Part shown: positions 1 through 8,248 of the stretch, in pieces | Numbering within the stretch: position 1 is the stretch's first letter | Layout of the letters: every line of letters begins with the position of its first letter | Assembly: GCA_050633365.1 (NCBI GenBank) | Contig: JBOEGJ010000011.1 | Location: 124,001-188,000 of the forward strand | Length of the DNA stretch: 64,000 nt | Reading direction: 5' to 3' | From: Pseudomaricurvus sp050633365 | Lineage (GTDB): Bacteria > Pseudomonadota > Gammaproteobacteria > Pseudomonadales > Cellvibrionaceae | Translations under genes and position numbers: made by a program | Notes under the pieces: generated by a model | What the model was told of the DNA's origin: nothing | Databases searched by the model: none | What the model saw: the letters and a program-made list of their open reading frames with translations, nothing else

Positions 1-514
1 CTGAACGCTTAGGTATAGCCAAATGGACTCGCGCGCTGCGAACCGCATGAATGCTGGTCACCGTGCGAGCCAGCTCGCCTTCAAGGCTGCGGCGATAACG
101 GGCACTTTCCATAAATTGACTGGTACCCAAAGGCTGCTCTTGATCCAAAAGCTCAAAACCAACCGACTTGTCACCGGGCAAGCCCGCTTCTGCCAACTTC
201 AAGCGAGCGTTATGAACATCCTGCTCTGCGACCAGCAAAGCCCCAGAGGCGCCGTCGATTTTAAAAGTAATGTCGTTGGCCTCAAGAATATCCACCACCT
301 CTGACGAATCGAGACGATCAAGACTTCCGTATAGGGGGCGATAATCTTCCCCCTGAGTCCAGAGAACAACCGCAAAGCCAATGGCGACACTGGCCGCCAG
401 CCCCACCATCAGGCCTGCTTGCCGGATCAAATTGAGACTATTAAAGCCTTCAATCAAGTCATTGGCGGGAGTGGTGTTCGAGTCTGAGAGTAATTCAGTA
501 TCTGCGGTAGCCAT
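1..514 (-). CDS. fliF: Flagellar M-ring protein FliF, N-terminal part
   Basis: This is the first 171 codons of the MS-ring protein of the flagellar basal body, an inner-membrane ring that templates the C-ring and export gate. The gene runs off the left edge of the window. The ATG is at 514. Residues about 25-45 form a hydrophobic segment (first transmembrane helix), followed by the conserved PLYGSLD and ANDITFKI segments of the secretin/YscJ-like ring-building domain and the RVHLAIP strand near the edge. It lies 81 bases downstream of fliE on the same strand, the usual fliEF order. Family assignment is firm; completeness of the gene outside the window is unknown. Confidence 0.95.
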   Translation of the reverse strand, partial: MATADTELLSDSNTTPANDLIEGFNSLNLIRQAGLMVGLAASVAIGFAVVLWTQGEDYRPLYGSLDRLDSSEVVDILEANDITFKIDGASGALLVAEQDVHNARLKLAEAGLPGDKSVGFELLDQEQPLGTSQFMESARYRRSLEGELARTVTSIHAVRSARVHLAIPKRS

Positions 515-595
515 CTATCATCTCGACATAAGTGTTTGTAGAGCTGGCGTTGAACAAACTGGGTGAACACGCCTTACAAAGTTTTCTAACGCTGT

Positions 596-973
596 TTACA
601 CAGGCATATTCATCACATCACGATAGGCATCGATCAGCTTGTTTCGCACTTGAACCATCGACTGGAAAGACACACTGGCTTTCTGGGATGCCACCATCAC
701 GTCACTGATATCGACGTTTGGATCTCCCATTTCGTAGGCCTTCGCCATGGAGCTAGACGCTTGCTGGACGTCATTAACCTTGTTCACCGCCTGCTCAAGC
801 ATGGTGCCGAAAGAAGGTACCTCGCTGGCACCTTTAACGTCGTTCACGCGACTTAGCGGATTTTCTGCAATATCGCGGGCAGCCAACTCTCCAGGCTTTT
901 GGATGCCCTGTGATTGCGTCTTCAGCGAGCGCATCTCTAATAACAAGCGGTTGATATCTACTCGATCTGTCAT
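596..973 (-). CDS. fliE: Flagellar hook-basal body protein FliE
   Basis: A 125-residue FliE, the small rod component that joins the MS ring to the proximal rod and is exported early by the flagellar type III system. The C-terminal half carries the family signature, with DVMVASQKASVSFQSMVQVR followed by NKLIDAYRDVMNMPV at the end. Length is close to the usual 100-115, with a slightly long N-terminus. It is transcribed with fliF, and a sigma-54-like site lies about 100 bases upstream, as is typical of class II flagellar operons under FleQ control. Confidence 0.95.
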   Translation of the reverse strand: MTDRVDINRLLLEMRSLKTQSQGIQKPGELAARDIAENPLSRVNDVKGASEVPSFGTMLEQAVNKVNDVQQASSSMAKAYEMGDPNVDISDVMVASQKASVSFQSMVQVRNKLIDAYRDVMNMPV

Positions 974-1069
974 GGCGTCATCCAGCTCTTTTGTCTTAAC
1001 AGAAATTTCGGTTTCTCCACTGACAGAAAATTGTCAATCTGGAGCAAACAGCGATTCTTATAGGGTTAA

Positions 1070-1085
1070 AGCACAAAGCGGGCCA
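1070..1085 (-). promoter_or_regulatory. Sigma-54 promoter of fliEF
   Basis: Reading the minus strand gives TGGCCCGCTTTGTGCT. It has exact GG-N10-GC spacing and differs from the consensus TGGCACG-N4-TTGCW at two places. It lies about 100 bases before the fliE start. The interval 974-1314 has no other clear gene on the minus strand; it also holds a TTGCC/GGCAA inverted repeat at 1090-1102 of unknown meaning. Confidence 0.6.
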
Positions 1086-1214
1086 GAAATTGCCGTCGGC
1101 AACGAGTTGCCGGATGCACCAGGTAAACACTCAAATTACGGGCAGTTTCGAGCGCTTTAACGACGATGTAACCACAGCGTCATACAGTATTCATGAAATC
1201 ATCACGTCAAGGGC

Positions 1215-1242
1215 TTGACCCTTTGGCTACAGCCGGTATAGT
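1215..1242 (+). promoter_or_regulatory. Sigma-70 promoter of the small basic protein gene
   Basis: TTGACC at 1215-1220 and TATAGT at 1237-1242 are separated by 16 bases, a good housekeeping promoter. It points at the 56-codon gene starting at 1315, leaving a leader of about 65 bases. Confidence 0.5.
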
Positions 1243-1314
1243 TTTCGACCAGACCTGAGTCATAAATCCAATAAAAACAGTACCCAGTTAGTATCGACAC
1301 GGAGGAATTTCGAT

Positions 1315-1485
1315 ATGAGCAGTGAGGTCGCAAAACCCAAAAGTAGAAAAGCCACCCAACCTAAACGCGCCAAGCGAACCGCAGAGGCAAAAGCGGCAGA
1401 GTTGGATTCTCGGCGAAAATTAGAAGAAAGGCTCGAAGACATGCGTCTTCAACAGGAGCTAAAAGAGTTCGATTTCGAGTATTGA
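1315..1485 (+). CDS. Small Lys/Arg/Glu-rich protein of unknown function
   Basis: A 56-residue reading frame too short for most gene callers. Support comes from a strong ribosome site GGAGGA at 1301-1306, nine bases before the ATG, a good sigma-70 promoter at 1215-1242, and a large hairpin about 70 bases after the stop. The first half is basic (repeated KPKSRK, PKRAKR) and the second half is a charged, probably helical segment (residues 28-52, alternating RR, EE and LQ) ending FDFEY. There is no signal peptide or membrane helix. It is on the opposite strand to all flagellar genes around it. I do not recognise the family; a nucleic-acid or protein-binding peptide is possible but unproven. Confidence 0.6.
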   Translation: MSSEVAKPKSRKATQPKRAKRTAEAKAAELDSRRKLEERLEDMRLQQELKEFDFEY

Positions 1486-1552
1486 CGCCTCGCGACCATC
1501 AGCGGTTAGCACTGAAGACTTGATGGTTTGTCGATATAGATCACGAGACTGA

Positions 1553-1592
1553 ACGTTAAGATGCAACACGCCTCGTGTCTGCATCTTAACGT
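1553..1592. terminator. Long perfect hairpin between small gene and fleR
   Basis: A 12-base perfect inverted repeat (ACGTTAAGATGC and its complement) encloses a second 5-base-pair stem (ACACG/CGTGT) with a CCT loop. No run of T follows on either strand, so it may be a factor-assisted terminator or an RNA-stabilising structure for the convergent fleR and small-gene transcripts. Confidence 0.5.
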
Positions 1593-1748
1593 CGTTGCGC
1601 GGAAGAAATACTGCCCCCTGGATTTCGTCAAAAGATACAAGAACTCGAAGACTGAAATTGAAGTTAAATGCAGAGCCAACAGCAACCGCAGCTTGTCAGC
1701 CGAATAGAGACCTTATTCAGACCTCACTAGCCATAGACAATATTCAGA

Positions 1749-3323
1749 CTAGTAAGCCAGATTAATGTCTAGGCCACACTCTTTCAGTCGCGCTATCTTG
1801 TAGCGCAAGGTTCTCGGACTAATTCCCAAGCGATCTGCCGTGTTTTTCTTGCTGCCGCGCTCTTCCCGTAAAGCCGACACAATAATCTCAAATTCTTTGC
1901 GCTTCATATCATCACCCAAAACTGCCGAACCATCACTGCTAGGAGCAGCCTGCCCGCCCGTCATTTGTGCCGACACTGGCGGATTCGACTGATTGGCGAT
2001 ATTGAAAGCCGTCAGGGACGATACCGCATGACCAAAATCCGCAGCCGATGATTGAGCCTCTATCTGAGAAGTGAGCTCCGCAGGTGTCGACTGCTGAGCC
2101 ACTCTCATCGAATTATCGACCCCCTCGGTAGCCGCCAACAAGCTAGGTTTTTCACTGAAGGTTTGCGCAACCATCAACCCAAGGTCTTGCGCATAAATCG
2201 TCGCACCCGGCTGAAGAATCAGCGCTCGCTGCATAACATTGTCCAACTCGCGTACATTCCCAGGCCAAGGATACTGCTGCAGCACCCGCTTTGCCGCGTC
2301 ATCGAGACGCACACCTTTTCGATACTGCTTGGTTGCATGTCGGCTGAGAAGACTTTCCGCCAACGGCAAAATATCCGCAGGCCGATCTCTTAAAGGCGCC
2401 CACTGAAGTGGCAACACACTGAGGCGAAAATACAAATCTTCGCGAAACTTGCCTTCCGTTACGTGCTGGCGCATATCTCGGTTAGAGGTAGCAACAACTC
2501 GCACGTCGAGCTTAATGGTTTTGCGGCCACCGAGCCTTTCAACTTCTTTTTCCTGAAGTACACGCAGCAGCTTAGCCTGCAGTCCCATGTCCATTTCAGA
2601 AATTTCGTCGAGCAGTAAAGTACCACCATCAGCCTGTTCAAATTTACCCGGCGCACTGTTATAGGCACCGGTAAAGGCGCCTTTTTCATGACCAAACAAC
2701 ATAGCCTCGAGCATATTTTCGGGAATAGCGGCGCAATTGATCGCAATGAAAGGCTTGTGTGAGCGGGGAGATTTCGCATGAATATAACGCGCCAACACCT
2801 CTTTACCGGTGCCCGACTCGCCAATAATCAATGCCGTCGAATCCGACTCCGCCACCCGCTGAGCCAACTGCAAAACCTGCAGACTCGAGGGGTCTTCCGC
2901 GATAGGCGCGTCATCGCCAGGCGTTATAAATTCACTGGTATAGCGGGCAACCGTATCGATCAAAACCTCTGGCGCAAAGGGTTTGACCAAGTAGTCCACC
3001 GCACCTTCACGCATAGCATCTACAGATCGATCAATACTGCCGTAGGCGGTATTGAGAATTACCGGTAAGTGCGGGTAGCGAGACTTAATTTCTCGCAACA
3101 ACTGATGGCCATCCATACCGCCCATATTCACATCGGAGACAACACACTGTACATCTTGATGCTGCTCGAGCAACAACAACGCGGCCTCACCACTGTCTGC
3201 ACAGAGCACCTCGTAATTTGCCAACTGCAATGTATCTTCAACCGCTTCACGAAGATCAACATCGTCTTCAACGATCATTATTTTTGCAATAAAACTGCTA
3301 TTTACCGAGGCTAAAGCCGCCAT
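1749..3323 (-). CDS. fleR: Sigma-54-dependent flagellar response regulator FleR
   Basis: A 524-residue NtrC-type regulator. A receiver domain (about 13-130, acidic pair at 20-21, phospho-acceptor Asp64 in VSDVNM) is followed by a AAA+ domain with Walker A GESGTGKE, the sigma-54 contact loop GAFTGA and a DEISEMD Walker B region. A linker and a Fis-type helix-turn-helix come last (NTADRLGISPRTLRYKIARL). In Pseudomonas, FleR activates the later sigma-54 flagellar operons after phosphorylation by FleS. The ATG at 3323 has GGGAG seven bases upstream, inside the end of fleS; a longer frame begins at 3341 but is less well placed. The fleS stop and this start are separated by one base, so they are translationally coupled. 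Confidence 0.95.
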   Translation of the reverse strand: MAALASVNSSFIAKIMIVEDDVDLREAVEDTLQLANYEVLCADSGEAALLLLEQHQDVQCVVSDVNMGGMDGHQLLREIKSRYPHLPVILNTAYGSIDRSVDAMREGAVDYLVKPFAPEVLIDTVARYTSEFITPGDDAPIAEDPSSLQVLQLAQRVAESDSTALIIGESGTGKEVLARYIHAKSPRSHKPFIAINCAAIPENMLEAMLFGHEKGAFTGAYNSAPGKFEQADGGTLLLDEISEMDMGLQAKLLRVLQEKEVERLGGRKTIKLDVRVVATSNRDMRQHVTEGKFREDLYFRLSVLPLQWAPLRDRPADILPLAESLLSRHATKQYRKGVRLDDAAKRVLQQYPWPGNVRELDNVMQRALILQPGATIYAQDLGLMVAQTFSEKPSLLAATEGVDNSMRVAQQSTPAELTSQIEAQSSAADFGHAVSSLTAFNIANQSNPPVSAQMTGGQAAPSSDGSAVLGDDMKRKEFEIIVSALREERGSKKNTADRLGISPRTLRYKIARLKECGLDINLAY

Positions 3324-3324
3324 C

Positions 3325-4590
3325 TTAAACTCCCACTTCACAAATTTTTGACTCAGTCAGTTGCGCTAACGGCAACTCCAAGCAAGCCTGAGTTCCCTTG
3401 CCCACTACAGACTTCAATACCAACGAGCCTCCGTGACGCTGGGCCACACTCTCGACCACCGACAATCCCAATCCAGTACCCTGCGCTTTTGTGGTTACAA
3501 AAACGTCGCGAACTGATTGCAGTAGTTCATCATCAATACCTGGACCATCATCGGCAACACACAGATGTATATGGGAGTCACCAGTCAACGACAGCGTGAT
3601 ATCAATGGCACCACTGCCAGCCTGAGCGGCATTATTAACGAGATTCAACACAGCCCCTATCAACGCATCTTTGTGACAGCGAAGTAAATGTGTCGGACAT
3701 TGATTGTGCCAGCGACAAGTCACGCCATTGGCAGCTACCAGCACTTCGATTTCTTCTTCAACCCCTTGCTGAAAGTCTGCACAGGTAATTAAATCATTGA
3801 GCGCTATGTCACCTTTGACGAACACCAACATGTCTTGAACTTGACGCTCCATGTGATTGAGACGCTTTACCAATTTGGATGAAAAAGTCGCTTGCTGCTG
3901 CTCGGAGAGTGCACCGCCGGATAGATGACCGGCGTACAACATAGCGGCCGATAAAGGCGTTCTGATTTGATGAGCTAGGGCGGAGACCATTTGCCCTAAC
4001 GCCGACAATCGCTCATGACGACTCAACTCACTCTGCAGTCGACGTGTTTCGGTTTGATCGGTAAGCAGAATAATCTGCCCATCTTCGGCCAAAGAGCGGG
4101 TGGCGATACTGATACGTCGACCATCCTTTGTGGATATTTCATGGCCGTCATCTTTTTGCGGACAAAAGCTTCGTCGAATAATATCAAGCCAACGAATACC
4201 TTCTATCGGTTCCCCCAGCATTTCTCTTGCCGCCGGATTTGCCTCGCGAATATAGCCACGAGAATCCAAAACGATAACGCCACCAGGCAGAACGTTGAGT
4301 AAGCTCTCTAGTCGCTCTGCAATCGCCTCCTTTTCGGCGAGTTCTTGCATACGCTGAGCCGAGACCGTGTTGAGTTCTTGAGTCAGATCTGCGACGCGAT
4401 TTTCGAGCAACTCGTAAGAGCTCGATAACTGCTGCGACATTCGGTTAAACAGCTCGAACGCTTGGTGCAAATCCTCTTTACCCGCAGGCGCACTCGTCCC
4501 CGTCAAAGGATTTGATTCACCACTTGGAAATGGCAAAAGATCAACCGGTGAGGCTTCTGAACTGTCTCTAAGAGAGGCGGCACCCGCCAT
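3325..4590 (-). CDS. fleS: Flagellar two-component sensor kinase FleS
   Basis: A 421-residue soluble histidine kinase, partner of FleR. There is no membrane segment. A coiled-coil N-terminal part (about 45-95) precedes a PAS domain (about 95-180), the HisKA dimerisation domain with phospho-acceptor His207 in ALAHQIRTPLS, and a HATPase domain with NLVNNAAQA, DDGPGID and GTGLGLSVV boxes. The ATG at 4590 is chosen because AGGAG lies seven bases upstream; a longer open frame to 4674 would cover the sigma-54 promoter. The PAS domain suggests a cytoplasmic signal, but the ligand is unknown. It forms an operon with fleR. Confidence 0.95.
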   Translation of the reverse strand: MAGAASLRDSSEASPVDLLPFPSGESNPLTGTSAPAGKEDLHQAFELFNRMSQQLSSSYELLENRVADLTQELNTVSAQRMQELAEKEAIAERLESLLNVLPGGVIVLDSRGYIREANPAAREMLGEPIEGIRWLDIIRRSFCPQKDDGHEISTKDGRRISIATRSLAEDGQIILLTDQTETRRLQSELSRHERLSALGQMVSALAHQIRTPLSAAMLYAGHLSGGALSEQQQATFSSKLVKRLNHMERQVQDMLVFVKGDIALNDLITCADFQQGVEEEIEVLVAANGVTCRWHNQCPTHLLRCHKDALIGAVLNLVNNAAQAGSGAIDITLSLTGDSHIHLCVADDGPGIDDELLQSVRDVFVTTKAQGTGLGLSVVESVAQRHGGSLVLKSVVGKGTQACLELPLAQLTESKICEVGV

Positions 4591-4657
4591 AATAAACTCC
4601 TGTGATTTGAACATGAGCGTCAAAGGAACAACGCTTTTGCTGTCATGACAGGAATAT

Positions 4658-4673
4658 TGCAAGCAAGGTGCCA
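4658..4673 (-). promoter_or_regulatory. Sigma-54 promoter of fleSR
   Basis: The minus strand reads TGGCACCTTGCTTGCA, with exact GG-N10-GC spacing and near-perfect -24 and -12 elements. It sits 68 bases before the fleS ATG. FleQ-dependent sigma-54 transcription of fleSR is the known arrangement in Pseudomonas. Confidence 0.85.
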
Positions 4674-4694
4674 AGTTATTAGCTTTGGATTAAA

Positions 4695-5606
4695 TCAGTT
4701 TTTCGGAGTCAAACTGCGCCGACCAATTAACTTCCACAGATAGGTAAAGCTGCCCTGGTAAAACGCCAACGCCAGTAGAATACACCCGCCTCCTAACAGG
4801 GTGTTCTCGCCCACATGCTCGCCGGCAAGCCAACTGCCGAGCGCCACCGCAATCACCGGTGTCATCAGCGGAATTAGTGAAACCGTTGAAATACTCATAT
4901 TTTTCAAAATATGAAAGTAGGCAACAAACCCAAACATGGAACCAATAACTGCTAGATACAGCAGCGCCCATAGGCTCTCACGACTGAACTCCAGATGATA
5001 ATTTCCATCAAACAAAAACCAGCACAGGATCAAGCCCGGCGCAGCATAAACCATACTTCCGAACGCCTGCTCCATAGGCTCAATGGTGCAGTTCACGGTC
5101 AAGCGCTTCACCAACAAAGAGCTAAAACAAAAAATCGCAACAGAGGCCAGCATCAACAAGATACCAATATACCCATCTTCCCCCAACTTAAGCTGGTCGG
5201 AAAATACAATCCAAAGCCCCAACAGCGCCACCGCCAGCGCCAACCATCGCGAGAATGTCGGACGCTCTTCCCCCAGCATGGGAATTGCCAGTAGACCATT
5301 CACGAACGGTGTCAGGCCAAACATAATGGCGATCAGACCAGAGGGTATATACTCCACGGCGGTATACACCAAGGGCATATTGGGGAATAAACCGATCGCT
5401 GCGGCGCAGTGAACACGCCAATGCTTGAGCTGCAGCGGCAATGCACGCCTTAGTAGCCCATACAATAGACAAATAAACACCAGCGCTAAGCAGACCCGCA
5501 AAGTAATTGACGCCATGGGCGTCAAACTGTCGTTGCTGAATTTGATGGCAAGCGGCGTGGTAGACCAAATGACGATCACACACACGTACGCCCATAAGGC
5601 TCCCAT
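4695..5606 (-). CDS. EamA/DMT-superfamily transporter
   Basis: A 303-residue integral membrane protein with about ten hydrophobic helices in two five-helix EamA repeats, typical of drug/metabolite transporters. The first repeat begins LWAYVCVIVIWSTTPLAIKF and the second starts near residue 145. The ATG at 5606 follows GGAG by six bases; the same leader GGAGTTTATTATGG precedes fleS. The substrate cannot be predicted; relatives export amino acids, nucleosides or toxic compounds. It lies between fleQ and fleSR, an unusual place for a transporter, with the fleS promoter directly after its stop. A flagellar role is not implied. Confidence 0.85.
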   Translation of the reverse strand: MGALWAYVCVIVIWSTTPLAIKFSNDSLTPMASITLRVCLALVFICLLYGLLRRALPLQLKHWRVHCAAAIGLFPNMPLVYTAVEYIPSGLIAIMFGLTPFVNGLLAIPMLGEERPTFSRWLALAVALLGLWIVFSDQLKLGEDGYIGILLMLASVAIFCFSSLLVKRLTVNCTIEPMEQAFGSMVYAAPGLILCWFLFDGNYHLEFSRESLWALLYLAVIGSMFGFVAYFHILKNMSISTVSLIPLMTPVIAVALGSWLAGEHVGENTLLGGGCILLALAFYQGSFTYLWKLIGRRSLTPKN

Positions 5607-5644
5607 AATAAACTCCAAACGGTGAAACTAAGGCCAAATCCTGA

Positions 5645-5831
5645 AGCACAAAAACAAAAAAGCCGCAGGGTTTAGGCTGCGGCTTTAGAAAATTTGGATA
5701 GCGTATCGATCAATCAATCCTTTTTCTAGCCGCGCGCACAGATGCCGCCCAACGCAGTGCACAAGGCACACAGCGTTTGACGGCAATCATCGCAACACAG
5801 ACTAGATAACGGGTGTTCATCGAAATATAAA
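5645..5831 (-). ncRNA. Candidate small RNA or very small peptide gene
   Basis: A promoter at 5838-5866 and a terminator at 5656-5686 frame a transcript of about 180 bases on the minus strand, separated from fleQ by that gene's own terminator. A 36-codon frame (5710-5820) encodes a Cys- and Arg-rich peptide, but it has no clear ribosome site and starts only about ten bases after the predicted transcript start. A non-coding RNA is the more likely reading. The stretch 5607-5968 has no other gene. Confidence 0.35.
5656..5686 (-). terminator. Rho-independent terminator
   Basis: A stem AAAGCCGCAG/CTGCGGCTTT (5659-5668 with 5677-5686) is followed on the minus strand by a T-rich tract (TTTTTGTTTTTG). 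It lies upstream of the EamA gene and downstream of a candidate small transcript. Confidence 0.7.
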
Positions 5832-5837
5832 ATCCAA

Positions 5838-5866
5838 ATAATCGAGAATAATTTTTTCACTTTCAA
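5838..5866 (-). promoter_or_regulatory. Sigma-70-like promoter after fleQ
   Basis: On the minus strand, TTGAAA (5866-5861) and GATTAT (5843-5838) are 17 bases apart. It begins at the very end of the fleQ terminator and drives the candidate small transcript. Confidence 0.4.
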
Positions 5867-5896
5867 CAAAAATGCCACCGAAATCACGGTGGCATT
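5866..5896 (-). terminator. Rho-independent terminator of fleQ
   Basis: A perfect 10-base-pair stem (AATGCCACCG/CGGTGGCATT) with a six-base loop, followed on the minus strand by TTTTTGTTG. It is 72 bases past the fleQ stop. Confidence 0.8.
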
Positions 5897-5968
5897 GATG
5901 AGGAGTCTAAAGCAACTGGACCACAGGCGCCAGTACCGAGAGATAAATAATTTTTCTAATAAATACCA

Positions 5969-7414
5969 CTAACCTCGTTGCAGCTCGTATTTACGCATCT
6001 TCTCGACCAAGGTGGTACGCCTAATCGTCAGTCGATCGGCGGCCCTTGCCACAACGCCGCCACAATCATCTAACGCCTGCTGGATAAGATTGCGCTCCAA
6101 CCCCGTCAGATATTCCTTCAAGTCAATACCTTGATCTGGCAATAGGGTCGTATCTGACATACTGACAACGGTGGGCTGCCCTGGCACGTCTTCTACTGGG
6201 ATATCAAAACCTTCGTCAGTCACATCCACATGGCGGTACTTCTTAGGTAAGTCCTGAACTCCAATCACCCCATAAGGATGCATGATCGCCATACGCTCGA
6301 CTAAGTTAGCCAGTTCACGCACATTACCCGACCACTCATGCTGGCATAACGACATAATCGCTGCCGAATTGAATCGAATCGAGCCGCGTTTTTCGCTCTC
6401 CATTCGCGACACCAGCTCACTGATCAAAATGGGAATATCTTCCGTTCGCTCTTTGAGCGACGGCATTTCGATGGGAAAGACGTTAAGCCGGTAATAAAGA
6501 TCCTCGCGAAAACCGCCATCTTCAATCATTGTCTCGAGATTTCGATGCGTTGCGGCAATAACTCGTACGTTAACCGCCTGAGTTTTGTTGGCGCCCACGC
6601 GCTCAAAACAGCGTTCTTGCAATACTCGAAGAATTTTGACCTGCATATTGAGCGGCATATCACCAATTTCATCGAGAAACAGCGTGCCCCCCTCTGCCAT
6701 CTCAAAACGCCCAGCACGTGCATTAATCGCACCGGTAAAGGCACCCTTTTCGTGGCCAAACAACTCACTTTCTAGCAGCTCCGCAGGAATGGCACCGCAG
6801 TTGACGGGCACAAAGGGCTTATCACGGCGGTCAGAGTTGTAATGAAGATTACGAGCGACAACCTCTTTTCCGGTTCCAGACTCACCGGTGATCAGAACCG
6901 TCACATCCTTGTCGGCAACCTGAGACATCATCTCTCGAACGTTTTCAATCTCTCGACTGGTGCCAACTAGGCTTCGAAATAAGTGTACGGGACGGCGGTG
7001 ATTCGCTCGTTTGGCACTTTCTTGTGCCTCGCGATAGCGTTGCGCCCGATGAAGGGTATCGAGCATCTTATTATAAGTTGGCGGCAATTCTAGAGAGGCA
7101 ATCACGGTATGCTTGAGATGTGGGTCTGCATCCTCTGGAAGAGACTGTTTCTCCCCCAGTAAAATCACAGGAACCATATCGTTCCACTCTCGGACCGATT
7201 TAACGCGATCAAGTAAAGGGACAGGCTGACAACAATCACCAAGCACCACCGCAACAAAGGGGGAGTCCGAAGTCTCGGCGCTTTCCGCGAGGGGCTGCCA
7301 ACTGTCGCAATCGGAGATCACGGCGGGCTCACCGAGAAAATCCAAAATCACTTTCAAATCGTGGCGACGCTGTTCGTCGTCATCCACTACTAAAACTTTT
7401 AATTCACGCCACAT
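5969..7414 (-). CDS. fleQ: Flagellar master regulator FleQ
   Basis: A 481-residue enhancer-binding protein. The N-terminal receiver-like domain (1-125) keeps an acidic triplet at 11-13 and Asp60 but lacks the usual switch lysine (SLELP where KPF is expected), matching the degenerate FleQ receiver. The AAA+ domain has Walker A GESGTGKE at 177-184, GAFTGA and DEIGDMP. The C-terminal helix-turn-helix RRTTLVEKMRKY is the FleQ signature. In Pseudomonas FleQ binds c-di-GMP at the AAA+ domain and activates fliE, flgA, fleSR and other sigma-54 operons, while also controlling biofilm genes. It has its own promoter and terminator. Confidence 0.95.
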   Translation of the reverse strand: MWRELKVLVVDDDEQRRHDLKVILDFLGEPAVISDCDSWQPLAESAETSDSPFVAVVLGDCCQPVPLLDRVKSVREWNDMVPVILLGEKQSLPEDADPHLKHTVIASLELPPTYNKMLDTLHRAQRYREAQESAKRANHRRPVHLFRSLVGTSREIENVREMMSQVADKDVTVLITGESGTGKEVVARNLHYNSDRRDKPFVPVNCGAIPAELLESELFGHEKGAFTGAINARAGRFEMAEGGTLFLDEIGDMPLNMQVKILRVLQERCFERVGANKTQAVNVRVIAATHRNLETMIEDGGFREDLYYRLNVFPIEMPSLKERTEDIPILISELVSRMESEKRGSIRFNSAAIMSLCQHEWSGNVRELANLVERMAIMHPYGVIGVQDLPKKYRHVDVTDEGFDIPVEDVPGQPTVVSMSDTTLLPDQGIDLKEYLTGLERNLIQQALDDCGGVVARAADRLTIRRTTLVEKMRKYELQRG

Positions 7415-7587
7415 ATTTGTGATGACCTTTATACTACGAGCAAAGCTAACGTCAGATTCTCAATAAACAGCCATCGGCCACCTACCAAAAACAACACTTG
7501 TACTACCCAAAACCCGGTCATTTTATTTTTTTGTTTTATGTCTTTCTGACCTTCAATACTAGTCAAATCCCTGACTGCACTCACAAA

Positions 7588-7616
7588 GTAATAGTCAAAA
7601 AAATTACACAGGTCAA
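7588..7616 (-). promoter_or_regulatory. Sigma-70 promoter of fleQ
   Basis: On the minus strand TTGACC (7616-7611) and TATTAC (7593-7588) are 17 bases apart, giving a leader of about 165 bases to fleQ. The AT-rich interval 7415-7770 holds no convincing gene; it also has a small GCGCA/TGCGC hairpin (7685-7698) followed by five T residues on the minus strand, a weak candidate terminator for fliS1. Confidence 0.45.
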
Positions 7617-7770
7617 ATTTACGACGCAGATAATATAGAAGCCAAAGTAATATTAAAAGCAATTTGTAAGATTAAAAAGACATAGCGCAATACTGCGCGC
7701 CAAAAGAGAGGGTTAGACGAAGATGTAAAAAAACAGAATGGAACAAAAGGCAGGCTATAAAAACTAAAGA

Positions 7771-8154
7771 TCAGGCTGACTCAACAATTTTATCCCAGCC
7801 AGACTTTAATGTGATCACCAACTCCATCACTTCATCGACAGAGTCTATATCCATCGTTTGGTTGATTTCGATCATCTTTCTTTGAATGTAATCGTACAAA
7901 CGATCAATGTTATGAGGGAGATCACTGTCGACAGAGTCATCCAGACTTTCACGTAAGGTTAAAACAATACTCATTGCTGAGCTGAGCTTTTCGCCTTTCG
8001 CCTTCAGATCCCCTTCGATGATTGCCGTCCTGGTTTCGACCAAGGATCTCAACAATCCCTCGAACAAGAGCACGATTAACTGCCCAGGCGATGCTGACTC
8101 AACCCGAGCTTTTACGTCAATTTTTCGATATGCATCTACACCACTATTCGACAT
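7771..8154 (-). CDS. fliS: Flagellin export chaperone FliS, copy 1
   Basis: A 127-residue all-helical FliS protein. It keeps the family core: the YRKIDVKARVESASPGQLIVLL start, the LRESLDDSVDSDLPHNIDRLYDYI middle and the LKSGWDKIVE end. FliS binds the disordered C-terminus of flagellin in the cytoplasm, prevents premature polymerisation and hands it to the export gate. It is the last gene of a three-gene run (fliS2, fliT-like, fliS1) that starts after a sigma-54 site at 9052-9067. It differs clearly from the other two FliS copies, so these are old paralogs rather than recent duplicates. Confidence 0.9.
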   Translation of the reverse strand: MSNSGVDAYRKIDVKARVESASPGQLIVLLFEGLLRSLVETRTAIIEGDLKAKGEKLSSAMSIVLTLRESLDDSVDSDLPHNIDRLYDYIQRKMIEINQTMDIDSVDEVMELVITLKSGWDKIVESA

Positions 8155-8248
8155 AGCTTTTCCGCCATCACCTTATGCGCAAAATTTATCATGACACCGA
8201 AACTAGGATATCAAACAATCGCCGCTAGGGAAAAATACACACTCAACT

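Noticed and set aside
1090..1111. TTGCC/GGCAA repeats as a sigma-54 site for fliE
   Set aside because: The GG to GC distance is nine bases, one short; the site at 1070-1085 has the right spacing.
7429..7662. 77-codon hydrophobic frame upstream of fleQ
   Set aside because: It lies in AT-rich leader DNA across the fleQ promoter, has no ribosome site and no family pattern.
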